A stretch of 7,303 nucleotides of DNA. It comes from JABLTI01 sp030629105 (GTDB lineage: Archaea > Asgardarchaeota > Heimdallarchaeia > JABLTI01). Positions 1-6,030 of this stretch are shown piece after piece. The position numbers were made by a program, and so were the translations under genes. The notes under the pieces were generated by a model. It did no database searches and had not been told where the DNA came from. It saw only the letters and a program-made list of their open reading frames with translations. The stretch lies in assembly GCA_030629105.1 (NCBI GenBank), contig DAOVPS010000169.1:1-7303 (forward strand), given 5' to 3'. The number at the start of each line of letters is the position of its first letter. The first letter of the stretch is position 1.

Positions 1-913
1 CATACAAAACAACTCGGAAATTACCGATAGAATCCTCAATGTCCCTAAATGCTTCTAATTTTTGAGCATCAACTTGGAATTTTCCACCTTCTTCTCCATA
101 ATGATATGCTAATCTTTCATGAATGAGATTCTTAACAAATGCAGCATTATCATTTCCCTTAGTTGTGCTGATAATGATATTGTTTATACCTAAACTGGTT
201 GCTTTGAATAATACTTGTAGATGGCTTAATTTCATAAAAATTACATATCCAGTATTAATGACACCTTTACCTTCAACTTTAGCTATTCCTTTAACATTCA
301 ATGTCTCAGTATTTAGAATCCCACTGACATTTGTGTAGAGAATTGACATTAGATTTACATTAGGCATAACCAATCTTTCGTCTTCTTCCTTGAAGTTAAT
401 AACATCTTCTGCTAAAAGATTGCCAATTATACACTCAGCAGATAGTAATTGATCACCACTATACTGAAGTTCTAGATCATTAAAATCAAAATCATTATTC
501 CCAAATGTATCATCCGGTATTAACTGTCCAAAAGGCTCATCTAATGTTTCATCTATTCCAATAATCGTAACAAAAGGCTCTGTCTGTTCCGTTGCAGACG
601 AAATAGCGATAACTTGTGATGTTATTCTCGGAGCCATTGCATCCCAATAGGGAAATAATTCCCAATCTAATTTTAGTTGTTGATAAACACTATAGTCAAA
701 AAATTCCGGTATATATTCGCCTTTTTGTATAACTATATCTGCATCACCATATCGCAGACTTACAGTTTCTTGCATAGCGTTCACAAGAGAATCAGTAGCT
801 ATTTGTACACCTGCTAAAAGTGAAACCCCAATAAGTATGCCGATAGTATTTATGAGGTTCTTCAGTTTTCGACGACTGATACCTCTTAATGCATGTTTTA
901 TGGCATACAGCAT
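1..913 (-). CDS. ABC transporter permease, FtsX/MacB type (N-terminal part, cut by window edge)
   Basis: Reading the minus strand from the ATG at 913 gives 304 codons with no stop up to the left edge. The protein starts MLYAIKHALRGISRRKLKN, a short basic cytoplasmic helix typical of FtsX/MacB/LolC-type permeases. One membrane segment follows at about residues 20-39 (NTIGILIGVSLLAGVQIA). A long extracytoplasmic domain rich in Asp, Glu and Asn covers about 42-298 and resembles the MacB periplasmic core domain in position and length. The visible part stops at FRVVLY, where the second membrane segment would be expected to begin. Family proteins usually have three more segments there and pair with an ATPase such as MacB/LolD, which is not in the window. 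The start is supported by GGTG eight bases upstream (922-925). The likely role is mechanotransmission, lipoprotein handling or export; the substrate cannot be told. The identification is firm at superfamily level only. Confidence 0.85.
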   Translation of the reverse strand, partial: MLYAIKHALRGISRRKLKNLINTIGILIGVSLLAGVQIATDSLVNAMQETVSLRYGDADIVIQKGEYIPEFFDYSVYQQLKLDWELFPYWDAMAPRITSQVIAISSATEQTEPFVTIIGIDETLDEPFGQLIPDDTFGNNDFDFNDLELQYSGDQLLSAECIIGNLLAEDVINFKEEDERLVMPNVNLMSILYTNVSGILNTETLNVKGIAKVEGKGVINTGYVIFMKLSHLQVLFKATSLGINNIIISTTKGNDNAAFVKNLIHERLAYHYGEEGGKFQVDAQKLEAFRDIEDSIGNFRVVLY

Positions 914-940
914 TCGTTTCACACCACAACGTTAAGATAT

Positions 941-958
941 CTATATTGTAAAAATATC
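941..958 (-). promoter_or_regulatory. Possible TATA box for the FtsX-type permease gene
   Basis: On the minus strand this AT-rich stretch reads ATTTTTACAATATAG, centred about 35 bases upstream of the ATG at 913. An archaeal TATA box here would place transcription start near 925 and give a short leader carrying the GGTG motif. No sequence-independent support is available. Confidence 0.4.
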
Positions 959-1083
959 ATTACGAGTTTTTTAATTTGTGGTTATACTAAATTAATCTTT
1001 TGAAAGCAATTTACTTAGAATTGTTCATACCTCAAAAGATTTAATCTCAAAAAATCTACTGATATTTATGCTTCAAAACTAAA

Positions 1084-1096
1084 TTTAATATAAAAG
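1084..1096 (+). promoter_or_regulatory. Possible TATA box for the 519-residue orphan gene
   Basis: The sequence TTTAATATAAAAG fits an archaeal TATA element. A start about 25 bases downstream would fall near 1115-1120, leaving a leader of about 20 bases before the ATG at 1139. The predicted start lies within the AGTGTAAA repeat pair at 1105-1122. Confidence 0.5.
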
Positions 1097-1104
1097 TAAC
1101 ATTT

Positions 1105-1122
1105 AGTGTAAAGAAGTGTAAA
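1105..1122 (+). repeat. Tandem 8-mer AGTGTAAA, 10-bp phase, at the predicted transcription start
   Basis: Two identical copies of AGTGTAAA lie at 1105-1112 and 1115-1122, one helical turn apart. A partial match (AGTAACAT) begins one further turn upstream at 1095. The copies sit between the TATA-like element and the start codon, where an archaeal repressor could block initiation. A role as an operator is an inference from position and phasing. Confidence 0.45.
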
Positions 1123-1138
1123 TGAACTGGTGTTAGAA

Positions 1139-2698
1139 ATGAGTGAACCAAAAGACAAAGAAGCGGAGATCACAAAGTTTCCAGGCATAGCAAGTCTGTC
1201 TCTTTCAGTCACCCCAATAAGTGAAAAAGATAATTTCGAAGTGATTGAAGCAGTTGTCAGAATTTATGACGATAATAATGAACTAATTATGCAACATAAA
1301 GCAAGATCATTATTTTCAATTGCTAAAGCTCTGAAGATGTTTATACAGAATAGAACAAATTTGCCTATAAATGACAGGAGACTAGCTGTTTGGTGTGCGA
1401 TATATTTTGAGAAACTTGGCATAAAACTTGGAGAGGAAGAAGCATACCAGATAATCAAGAAAGCTTCTCAAGCTTTAGAAAAACTTTCACGAGTAACCAT
1501 TGAGCATGTTGAAGCATCTGATCTGGTCTCAATTGAAGTTGATGTTTTAGCAAATCAGATACCTTTGAAATCTGATCATCTTTTATCAGAGGATGAATTA
1601 TATGATATGCTTGAAAAGCATCAGACACCTGTTTCAAATACCGTTCTCAGAAAAATCTCCTATAAGAATAGTGGAGGAATAGAGCACAAAGACAAATTGA
1701 ATCTAGAAATAACTCCTTCAGAGAAAATTCTTGAACATAACCTTGTTGCTTCTTTTAAGAATGAGACTGAGCATAAATTAGAAAATGTAATAGTTTCAGA
1801 TATTATCCCTTACCTTTACAAAATAAAAGACGTTACTTGCAAAGAAGGCGGAAAACACAAACAAGAACTTGTTGAAGGTGGCTTGAAAATCACTTGGAAA
1901 ATCTCTTCCCTTCCTCCCAGTGGAGAAGTAAAAGCATTTTACGCTTTAGAAAAAAGAATTCCTAGAACAATTATGATACGAAAGGGAGAGGAAATTCGCA
2001 TAGTTCAAGATTATAATTCATTGCTAAAAGAAGAAGATGAAGATGGAAACGTGAGAACTTATTTCACATCAGAAGTCTTAAACTTATTACCAGTAACTTT
2101 GGATGAATTATTTATTAGAGATTTAATTCCATCTGAAATGCAGTTAACAGAAGAAACGATTACTGATGAAATGGAATTCATAGATTTTGGATTAAAATAT
2201 GGTATGAACATACAACAAAATCTAATAAATGTTGAAAGTGGAACAAAGTTCCTACAAAAATATATCATAAAACCATCTCCATTAATTTGGAGAACAGATT
2301 TATCAATTCCAATAAAAGATGAATCTATTATGATTTCAAAAATAATTGAAAAAGCACCCAAAGAAAACAACTACATTTGTACAATTATTTCTTCCACATC
2401 TGTTCCATGTACAATAACAAATGAAGTTGAAAGTGGGTTGGTAGCTGCTGAATTCCTCCCCTCAGAGCTAACCCCTGGTGATGAAAAGGTAATGTCATGG
2501 GATATAGACAAGAAATTCTCAGTTTCATTTGTTCTTAAAGGTAATTTATCACGACAGATAAATTCGCCAAAAGTAATAATAAACGGAAAGGAACACGTTG
2601 TAAAGACAAGTGAAATTGGTAATGTAAGAAAAAGTAAGATCACAACACTACCATTCACTCATGTAGCAATGTTTAGAAAATTCTTAAGAGAAATGTGA
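1139..2698 (+). CDS. Hypothetical cytosolic protein with DUF11-like beta-sandwich repeats
   Basis: I do not recognise a named family. The ATG at 1139 is preferred because GGTG sits six bases upstream (1129-1132). A GTG at 1130 would add three residues but lacks a ribosome-binding site. There is no signal peptide or membrane segment, so it should be cytosolic. Residues here are counted from the GTG. About 15-60 looks like beta strands, and 60-120 is helical (ARSLFSIAKALKMFI, then a Lys/Glu-rich helix). Residues 198-275 resemble a DUF11-type beta-sandwich: an Asn-containing strand, then ENVIVSDIIPYLYKI, then ITWKISSLPPSGEV. A second copy is suggested at 310-390 by DELFIRDLIPSEMQL. A third, weaker one at 415-470 has LTPGDEKVMSWDID. 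The C-terminus is basic (R500 to R520). DUF11 repeats are usually found in secreted archaeal and bacterial surface proteins, so an intracellular form is odd. It diverges from the permease gene and converges on pyrF. It is probably a scaffold or binding protein, but its function is unknown. Confidence 0.85.
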   Translation: MSEPKDKEAEITKFPGIASLSLSVTPISEKDNFEVIEAVVRIYDDNNELIMQHKARSLFSIAKALKMFIQNRTNLPINDRRLAVWCAIYFEKLGIKLGEEEAYQIIKKASQALEKLSRVTIEHVEASDLVSIEVDVLANQIPLKSDHLLSEDELYDMLEKHQTPVSNTVLRKISYKNSGGIEHKDKLNLEITPSEKILEHNLVASFKNETEHKLENVIVSDIIPYLYKIKDVTCKEGGKHKQELVEGGLKITWKISSLPPSGEVKAFYALEKRIPRTIMIRKGEEIRIVQDYNSLLKEEDEDGNVRTYFTSEVLNLLPVTLDELFIRDLIPSEMQLTEETITDEMEFIDFGLKYGMNIQQNLINVESGTKFLQKYIIKPSPLIWRTDLSIPIKDESIMISKIIEKAPKENNYICTIISSTSVPCTITNEVESGLVAAEFLPSELTPGDEKVMSWDIDKKFSVSFVLKGNLSRQINSPKVIINGKEHVVKTSEIGNVRKSKITTLPFTHVAMFRKFLREM

Positions 2699-2702
2699 GT
2701 AT

Positions 2703-2732
2703 GGAAAATAACCAACTAAATGATTATTTTCC
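2703..2732. terminator. Perfect hairpin between convergent genes, possible bidirectional terminator
   Basis: GGAAAATAA (2703-2711) and TTATTTTCC (2724-2732) are exact reverse complements around a 12-base loop. Being symmetric, it folds in both transcripts. It begins five bases after the TGA of the plus-strand gene and contains the last codons and TAA stop (2724-2726) of pyrF. No long T-tract lies in the 25-bp gap, so this structure is the only visible candidate for ending either transcript. Confidence 0.5.
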
Positions 2733-3560
2733 CTTTCTTACCTCATTGAATTGAATATTATATTTCTTTGCGGATTCCTTTAGATTTTCAGAGTAAAGGA
2801 TTGCTCGCCCAACATTGAGTAATACATTTTCTCCTCCAAACTGAATTACTTTCTTAAGATCACCTTGCTGTTTACCTATACCAGGAATTAACATGACTAC
2901 ATCATTTCCCGCTAATTCTCTGATTTTCTCAAGGTCATTAGCTGTTACATGACCAGTAGCACCCACAACAATTCCATCACCATTTAGTTCATTCATTTTT
3001 TGTGCAATAAACTCAAATCCTTTTTTCCCTTCAATTTCTGCGTTTTTCATAAAGTAGATTGCATCTGGATTGGACATTAGTGTAAGAGTAATTAATCCCA
3101 TCCCTACTTTGTGAGCGGAATTTAAACTCTCAGCAATATTGCCAGCAAAAGGGGAATAGGTAACTGCATCGAATCCCATTTCATTCATCCAATAGAAACC
3201 AGAATCATTTGTTGAACCAATATCTCCTATTTTCTGATCTAAAATAGAAATTAATCCTTGGTCATGAACCATTTTATTCATTTTTTGATAGGATTTTAAT
3301 CCCATATGGAATATATATTGATTATTCGGTTTTATAGCACAACAATAATCTTGAACACTCTCAAGAAATTCTTCAAAAAAAGCCATGATTCCTTCTTCAA
3401 CAGATTTATTATCTTTGAAATATTTCTCAGACAATGTGTTTTTCTCTCGTTGATTGGGAATTGCTGGATCAAACCCAGCACAGAGAATGGAATTCTTCTC
3501 ATCTCTGGCTTTTTGATATTTTCTCAAGAAATCTTTATCATAATTTGCCAATTTTATCAA
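2724..3560 (-). CDS. pyrF: Orotidine 5'-phosphate decarboxylase, long (type 2) form
   Basis: The enzyme decarboxylates OMP to UMP, the final step of de novo pyrimidine synthesis, in the cytosol as a TIM-barrel dimer. The protein of 278 residues shows the family landmarks in order: the first strand motif LCAGFDP (Asp31); a lysine strand CAIKPNN (Lys77); the catalytic Asp-x-Lys-x-x-Asp motif LDQKIGDIGST (Asp108, Lys110, Asp113); the VTYSPFAGN strand (133-141); GIVVGATGH (196-204); the phosphate loop LIPGIGKQQGD (224-234); and NVGRAI with the phosphate-binding Arg252. The length and the DxKxGDIGST form match the type 2 subfamily (about 270 residues) rather than the shorter form of about 210-230 residues found in many archaea. 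The start is TTG; AAGGAG lies three bases upstream and no in-frame ATG occurs before Met59. No other pyr gene is adjacent. Confidence 0.95.
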   Translation of the reverse strand: MIKLANYDKDFLRKYQKARDEKNSILCAGFDPAIPNQREKNTLSEKYFKDNKSVEEGIMAFFEEFLESVQDYCCAIKPNNQYIFHMGLKSYQKMNKMVHDQGLISILDQKIGDIGSTNDSGFYWMNEMGFDAVTYSPFAGNIAESLNSAHKVGMGLITLTLMSNPDAIYFMKNAEIEGKKGFEFIAQKMNELNGDGIVVGATGHVTANDLEKIRELAGNDVVMLIPGIGKQQGDLKKVIQFGGENVLLNVGRAILYSENLKESAKKYNIQFNEVRKGK

Positions 3561-3563
3561 AGA

Positions 3564-3568
3564 CTCCT
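3564..3568 (-). promoter_or_regulatory. Ribosome-binding site that sets the TTG start of pyrF
   Basis: On the minus strand the sequence AAAGGAGTCT directly precedes TTG at 3560, so GGAG lies only three bases from the start codon. The spacing is short. A second in-frame TTG at 3551 (Leu4) would have 12-base spacing, so either codon could be used. Confidence 0.6.
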
Positions 3569-3582
3569 TTGTCTAAAGTTTT

Positions 3583-3597
3583 CAACAGAATATGTTG
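3583..3597. repeat. Short inverted repeat in the pyrF leader/promoter
   Basis: CAACA (3583-3587) and TGTTG (3593-3597) are exact reverse complements around GAATA. The site lies 23-37 bases upstream of the pyrF start, close to where transcription of pyrF should begin, and could be an operator half-site pair. A five-base arm could easily arise by chance in DNA of this composition. Confidence 0.25.
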
Positions 3598-3743
3598 TTA
3601 ATATGCTTTTCGTGTATGAATTTTTCGCAAAAAAAACAGAAATGACTTTAGTTCACTTTTTAAATGAAGACTTTTGTTTTTATTTACTTCATAAATAGCA
3701 ATGCTTAATTTACACCTAGTTGAAACTTATATTGTGAACAAAA

Positions 3744-3962
3744 ATGAAAATCAGAATAATCGGTTTTGTAAAAAAATACTTTGGATTCGAAGAAAAAGAA
3801 GTTAATTTCGAAGGAAAAAAACGATTAGACGAAATTCTTGATTTCACAGATGTTCCTATTAATCTTATGGCTGTAATAATTAATGAAAAAGCGGCTAAAA
3901 TTGATCAAGAAGTTGAGACTACCGATAAAGTAATTATAACTCAAATTGTTGCTGGTGGCTGA
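3744..3962 (+). CDS. Ubiquitin-like small modifier / MoaD-ThiS family sulfur carrier ending in Gly-Gly
   Basis: This 72-residue protein has the beta-grasp layout of MoaD, ThiS and archaeal SAMPs: strand MKIRIIGFVKKYF, strand KEVNFEG, helix LDEILDF, strand LMAVIINEKA (the usual V-x-x-N pattern), then DQEVETTDKVIITQIV. It ends exactly in Ala-Gly-Gly, with TGA at once after the second glycine codon. A free C-terminal diglycine is what an E1-like enzyme (MoeB/ThiF/UbaA) adenylates before thiocarboxylation or protein conjugation. Possible jobs are molybdopterin synthesis, thiamine synthesis, tRNA 2-thiolation or protein tagging; nothing nearby (no MoaE, ThiG or E1) decides between them. The ATG at 3744 has no Shine-Dalgarno sequence (TGTGAACAAAA precedes it), so a leaderless or short-leader mRNA is likely. 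It diverges from pyrF and converges on the lipoyl-carrier gene. Confidence 0.88.
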   Translation: MKIRIIGFVKKYFGFEEKEVNFEGKKRLDEILDFTDVPINLMAVIINEKAAKIDQEVETTDKVIITQIVAGG

Positions 3963-3977
3963 TTACTCATTCTTTAA

Positions 3978-4027
3978 TTCAAACACAAATCATTTTGTTT
4001 GAAAACCTAGATTCCTCTGAGTTTTTT
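3978..4027 (+). terminator. Hairpin and T-tract after the ubiquitin-like gene
   Basis: TTCAAACA (3978-3985) and TGTTTGAA (3996-4003) form a perfect 8-bp stem with a 10-base loop, starting 15 bases after the stop codon. A run of six T follows at 4022-4027, the usual archaeal termination signal. The T-tract is probably the active element; the hairpin may protect the 3' end. Confidence 0.55.
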
Positions 4028-4056
4028 AAAAATAAAGAAGAAGGAAAGAATTAGAT
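4028..4056 (-). terminator. T-rich tract after the lipoyl-carrier gene
   Basis: On the minus strand the stretch after the TAA stop is pyrimidine-rich (CTTTCCTTCTTC) and ends in TTTATTTTT at 4036-4028. It lies back to back with the plus-strand T-tract at 4022-4027, so the 94-bp gap appears to terminate both convergent genes. Confidence 0.5.
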
Positions 4057-4515
4057 TTATTTAACGTGTTGAGCTACTTCTTTCTCAATCCAGGTCTTAA
4101 TGTCAGCTTCACCGAAAACGAAGTCTTCTTTCAAATCAGCTTCAAGATCCTTGGGTTCAATAATAGCTATCCAACCGGTTCCATAAGGATCATCATTAAG
4201 TAATGAAGCATTTTTCTTTAATTCTTCATTGACCTCTACAATTGTACCATTTATTGGACATTTCAGACTGCCAACATATTTTCCACTTTCAATTGTCCCC
4301 ATACTCTTACCCTTAGGTCGTTCCTTACCAGGTGGTATAAGTCTCACGAAAAGTATTTTTCCTGCAAGTTTTTGTCCGAAATCGTCAAATCCAACTCGAA
4401 CTTTTCCATCATCAAGTTTCTTTAACCAGATATGTCCATCTCCACCGGTATAATAGTGTAAGGTTTCATCAAACTCGTATTCATTTATTGTAATCAAAGG
4501 ATTTTCCTCCTTCAT
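4057..4515 (-). CDS. gcvH: Glycine cleavage H-like lipoyl-carrier protein
   Basis: GcvH proteins carry a lipoyl group on one lysine and shuttle aminomethyl or reducing equivalents between enzymes. This 152-residue product follows the family closely: YYTGGDGHIWLKK (the HEWV-type start, 21-33), VRVGFDDFGQKLAGKILFV (39-57), PPGKERPKGKSMGTIES, then the lipoylation region IESGKYVGSLKCPINGTIVEVNEEL, where Lys79 occupies the usual ESVKA lysine position, and finally LLNDDPYGTGWIAII (105-119). The C-terminal WIEKEVAQHV helix is typical. No GcvT, GcvP, lipoate ligase or sHdr gene lies in the window, so use in glycine cleavage, lipoate-linked sulfur metabolism (LbpA-like) or lipoate storage is open. The coordinates give the ATG form. 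AAGGAGG just inside that ATG, eight bases before an in-frame TTG (4497), suggests the real start may be the TTG, six codons later. Confidence 0.9.
   Translation of the reverse strand: MKEENPLITINEYEFDETLHYYTGGDGHIWLKKLDDGKVRVGFDDFGQKLAGKILFVRLIPPGKERPKGKSMGTIESGKYVGSLKCPINGTIVEVNEELKKNASLLNDDPYGTGWIAIIEPKDLEADLKEDFVFGEADIKTWIEKEVAQHVK
4506..4512 (-). promoter_or_regulatory. Strong Shine-Dalgarno sequence inside the annotated 5' end of the gcvH-like gene
   Basis: On the minus strand AAGGAGG occupies 4512-4506, immediately after the ATG at 4515, and is followed after eight bases by TTG at 4497. This is ideal spacing for initiation at the TTG, while the ATG itself has no such motif upstream (GATAGTTAAAT). 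Confidence 0.5.
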
Positions 4516-4564
4516 ATTTAACTATCTAAAATTGAATTCCTTTAATATTTATTAAAATCTTATG

Positions 4565-4574
4565 CTATATATAA
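4565..4574 (-). promoter_or_regulatory. TATA box for the gcvH-like gene
   Basis: The minus strand reads TTATATATAG here, a near-ideal archaeal TATA element, preceded by the purine-containing stretch GAGATTTAAC. Transcription would start near 4544, giving a leader of about 29 bases to the ATG or 47 to the TTG start. Confidence 0.6.
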
Positions 4575-4608
4575 GTTAAATCTCGTCTTAAATATTGTTT
4601 CCTTTTAT

Positions 4609-4624
4609 AAAAAAAACTTTTTTT
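4609..4624 (-). terminator. Oligo-T terminator after tiaS
   Basis: Three bases after the TAG stop of tiaS the minus strand reads seven A, one G and eight T. The T8 run is a classical archaeal terminator. The A7-G-T8 arrangement can also fold on itself, but such a stem would be weak. Confidence 0.65.
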
Positions 4625-4627
4625 GCA

Positions 4628-5977
4628 CTAATTCTTGAAATTAATTAACAATTTCAAAATCCTAGCAATATCTGATCTCCCAATTTGTTTATTTTTGTTA
4701 TTCCGATTCATTCTTTCAACTGGTTTTGTTAAATGCCGATGAGCGATTATTGGCGGCAAATATTCTTTTATGGAAATTTTTCTAGGCAATTCTTTTTCTA
4801 TTTGTTTTTTCTCTCGATAAACTGCTGAACATTTTTGGCATTTAAATCCTTTATTTTTCCCTGCTGACTTTAAACGAGCACCACATTTCTCGCAGAATGG
4901 ATTTTCATAAATGAAGTGTTTTACTAATGAGTTAACTCTCAATCGCTCGATATTAATTGTCATTGGATGATTCTTTCCGGCAGGTCTAACTCCACCAAAG
5001 ACTGTGACCTCATCTCCAATAGTTAAATTACTTAATTCTCCTCTAAATTTCTTAGTAGGTTCATAAGCTGCACAATCGATTTCGTTTGTGTCATCTCGAA
5101 TTGAAAAAATAAGATGGCTGCCTTCTATATACTGGGGATTTTTACTCATAGTCCCATGAACTATTACTGAGAGATGTGGTTTCAATTGATTGATTAGAAA
5201 CTCCTTAGTGAAATGTTGATTTGTATGTTGATTCGTTCTATAAACCATTAACATAGCAATTTCTTCTAGTGGTTTCACTAAACTCCAAGCTTTCATTACT
5301 TCTGCGAAGGTTTCACCTCTAATACCTGAAAAAACTGGGTCTGCTCCACGAGGTGTAATCATAACGGAATTGTATTCATAATCCACATTACTAAACGTAA
5401 GAGGTGTTGCCTTATCTGCTACAAGAATACTTTCGCGATCAATCATTCTTTTTGTACCAAAATTTTTTGCTGTTCGATATGCAAGATGTTCATATGTGAA
5501 ATCATCCTCTAAGGGATTACCAATAGCTCCAAGAGCACCAATAATACCTCTACCATTACCAAATTTAATCAAATCAACATTTGCAAGTGAGTTAAATTCC
5601 TCTGCTTCAGGAATAGCGATGACGTCCCACATTGCTCTCTTAGAGAAATGCTTTACTTCCTTAGGAATAGTATTGGATACAAAAGCAATGCCCGGATTTG
5701 TGTTCTCATCCTCTAACCGAGACAATTTCTTAACAGTTTTAATAACAACTTCTCGAACAACCTCTAGATCAGAGTTATCTCCCTCTATTCGAATAGCAAT
5801 AGCTCCATTACCTCTGGTTTTATGAGGAATGTTGGGATTCAATCGGATAAGATTTGGAAAATCAATAAAATCAACTTGATCAAAAATTTCGTGAACAATA
5901 AGGGTAGCTAAATGAGTAGTACAAGAACCTTTGAGTGAATCAGTATCATCAAAAGCAATATGGAGCTCTTTTTTCAT
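4628..5977 (-). CDS. tiaS: tRNA(Ile2) 2-agmatinylcytidine synthetase
   Basis: TiaS uses ATP and agmatine to turn C34 of tRNA-Ile(CAU) into agmatidine, so that this tRNA reads AUA and not AUG. All expected parts are present in 449 residues. The N-terminal kinase-like domain opens with HIAFDDTDS (Asp10, Asp11, Asp13) followed by GSCTTHLA and HKTRGNGAIAIRI (52-64). The central region has FGNGRGIIGALGAIGNPL (139-156) and DRESILVADKATPLTFSN (180-197). The ferredoxin-like domain carries MVYRTNQHT (244-252). An OB-fold covers about 265-350 and is followed by a zinc ribbon with Cys362, Cys365, Cys380 and Cys383. The C-terminal tail (LPPIIAHRHLTKPVERMNR) matches the known family end. The ATG at 5977 leads directly into the conserved first strand; GAGG lies 10 bases upstream. 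The 99-residue gene ends 53 bases upstream with no T-tract between, so co-transcription is possible. The gene implies a tRNA-Ile(CAU) elsewhere in the genome. Confidence 0.96.
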   Translation of the reverse strand: MKKELHIAFDDTDSLKGSCTTHLATLIVHEIFDQVDFIDFPNLIRLNPNIPHKTRGNGAIAIRIEGDNSDLEVVREVVIKTVKKLSRLEDENTNPGIAFVSNTIPKEVKHFSKRAMWDVIAIPEAEEFNSLANVDLIKFGNGRGIIGALGAIGNPLEDDFTYEHLAYRTAKNFGTKRMIDRESILVADKATPLTFSNVDYEYNSVMITPRGADPVFSGIRGETFAEVMKAWSLVKPLEEIAMLMVYRTNQHTNQHFTKEFLINQLKPHLSVIVHGTMSKNPQYIEGSHLIFSIRDDTNEIDCAAYEPTKKFRGELSNLTIGDEVTVFGGVRPAGKNHPMTINIERLRVNSLVKHFIYENPFCEKCGARLKSAGKNKGFKCQKCSAVYREKKQIEKELPRKISIKEYLPPIIAHRHLTKPVERMNRNNKNKQIGRSDIARILKLLINFKN

Positions 5978-6015
5978 TTTAGCGAATCCTCAATAAGCTC
6001 CAAAAGTCTAATTGA

Positions 6016-6024
6016 TTATTTAAG
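6016..6024 (-). promoter_or_regulatory. Possible internal TATA box for tiaS
   Basis: The minus strand reads CTTAAATAATC in the gap between the 99-residue gene and tiaS. A start 25 bases downstream would fall near 5992, leaving about 15 bases before the ATG. tiaS may therefore have its own promoter as well as read-through from upstream. Confidence 0.35.
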
Positions 6025-6030
6025 TTTGTT

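Noticed and set aside
123..338. 71-codon plus-strand frame near the left edge
   Set aside because: It is antisense to the FtsX-type permease frame, which is open over the whole 913 bases and has recognisable family features.
2059..2658. Two minus-strand open frames (2059-2370 and 2371-2658) inside the orphan gene
   Set aside because: They lie wholly antisense to the 519-residue gene, which has sensible codon use and repeat structure. They have no separate promoter or motif.
3306..3698. 130-codon open frame on the plus strand overlapping pyrF
   Set aside because: About two-thirds of it is antisense to conserved pyrF codons. Its product is a low-complexity hydrophobic string with no motif, and it has no ribosome-binding site.
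3744..4515. A sulfur/lipoate module made of the Gly-Gly carrier and the GcvH-like protein
   Set aside because: The genes converge from opposite strands with separate promoters and terminators, and no sHdr, lipoate ligase or E1-like gene is present. Adjacency alone is too weak.
4609..4624. A-run and T-run as a designed hairpin or repeat element
   Set aside because: An A7/T7 stem with a one-base spacer cannot form a stable loop. The T8 tract alone explains the site as a terminator.
5496..5825. 109-codon plus-strand frame inside tiaS
   Set aside because: It is antisense to the well-conserved N-terminal domain of TiaS, and its Ser/Pro/Leu-rich product is typical of a shadow frame.
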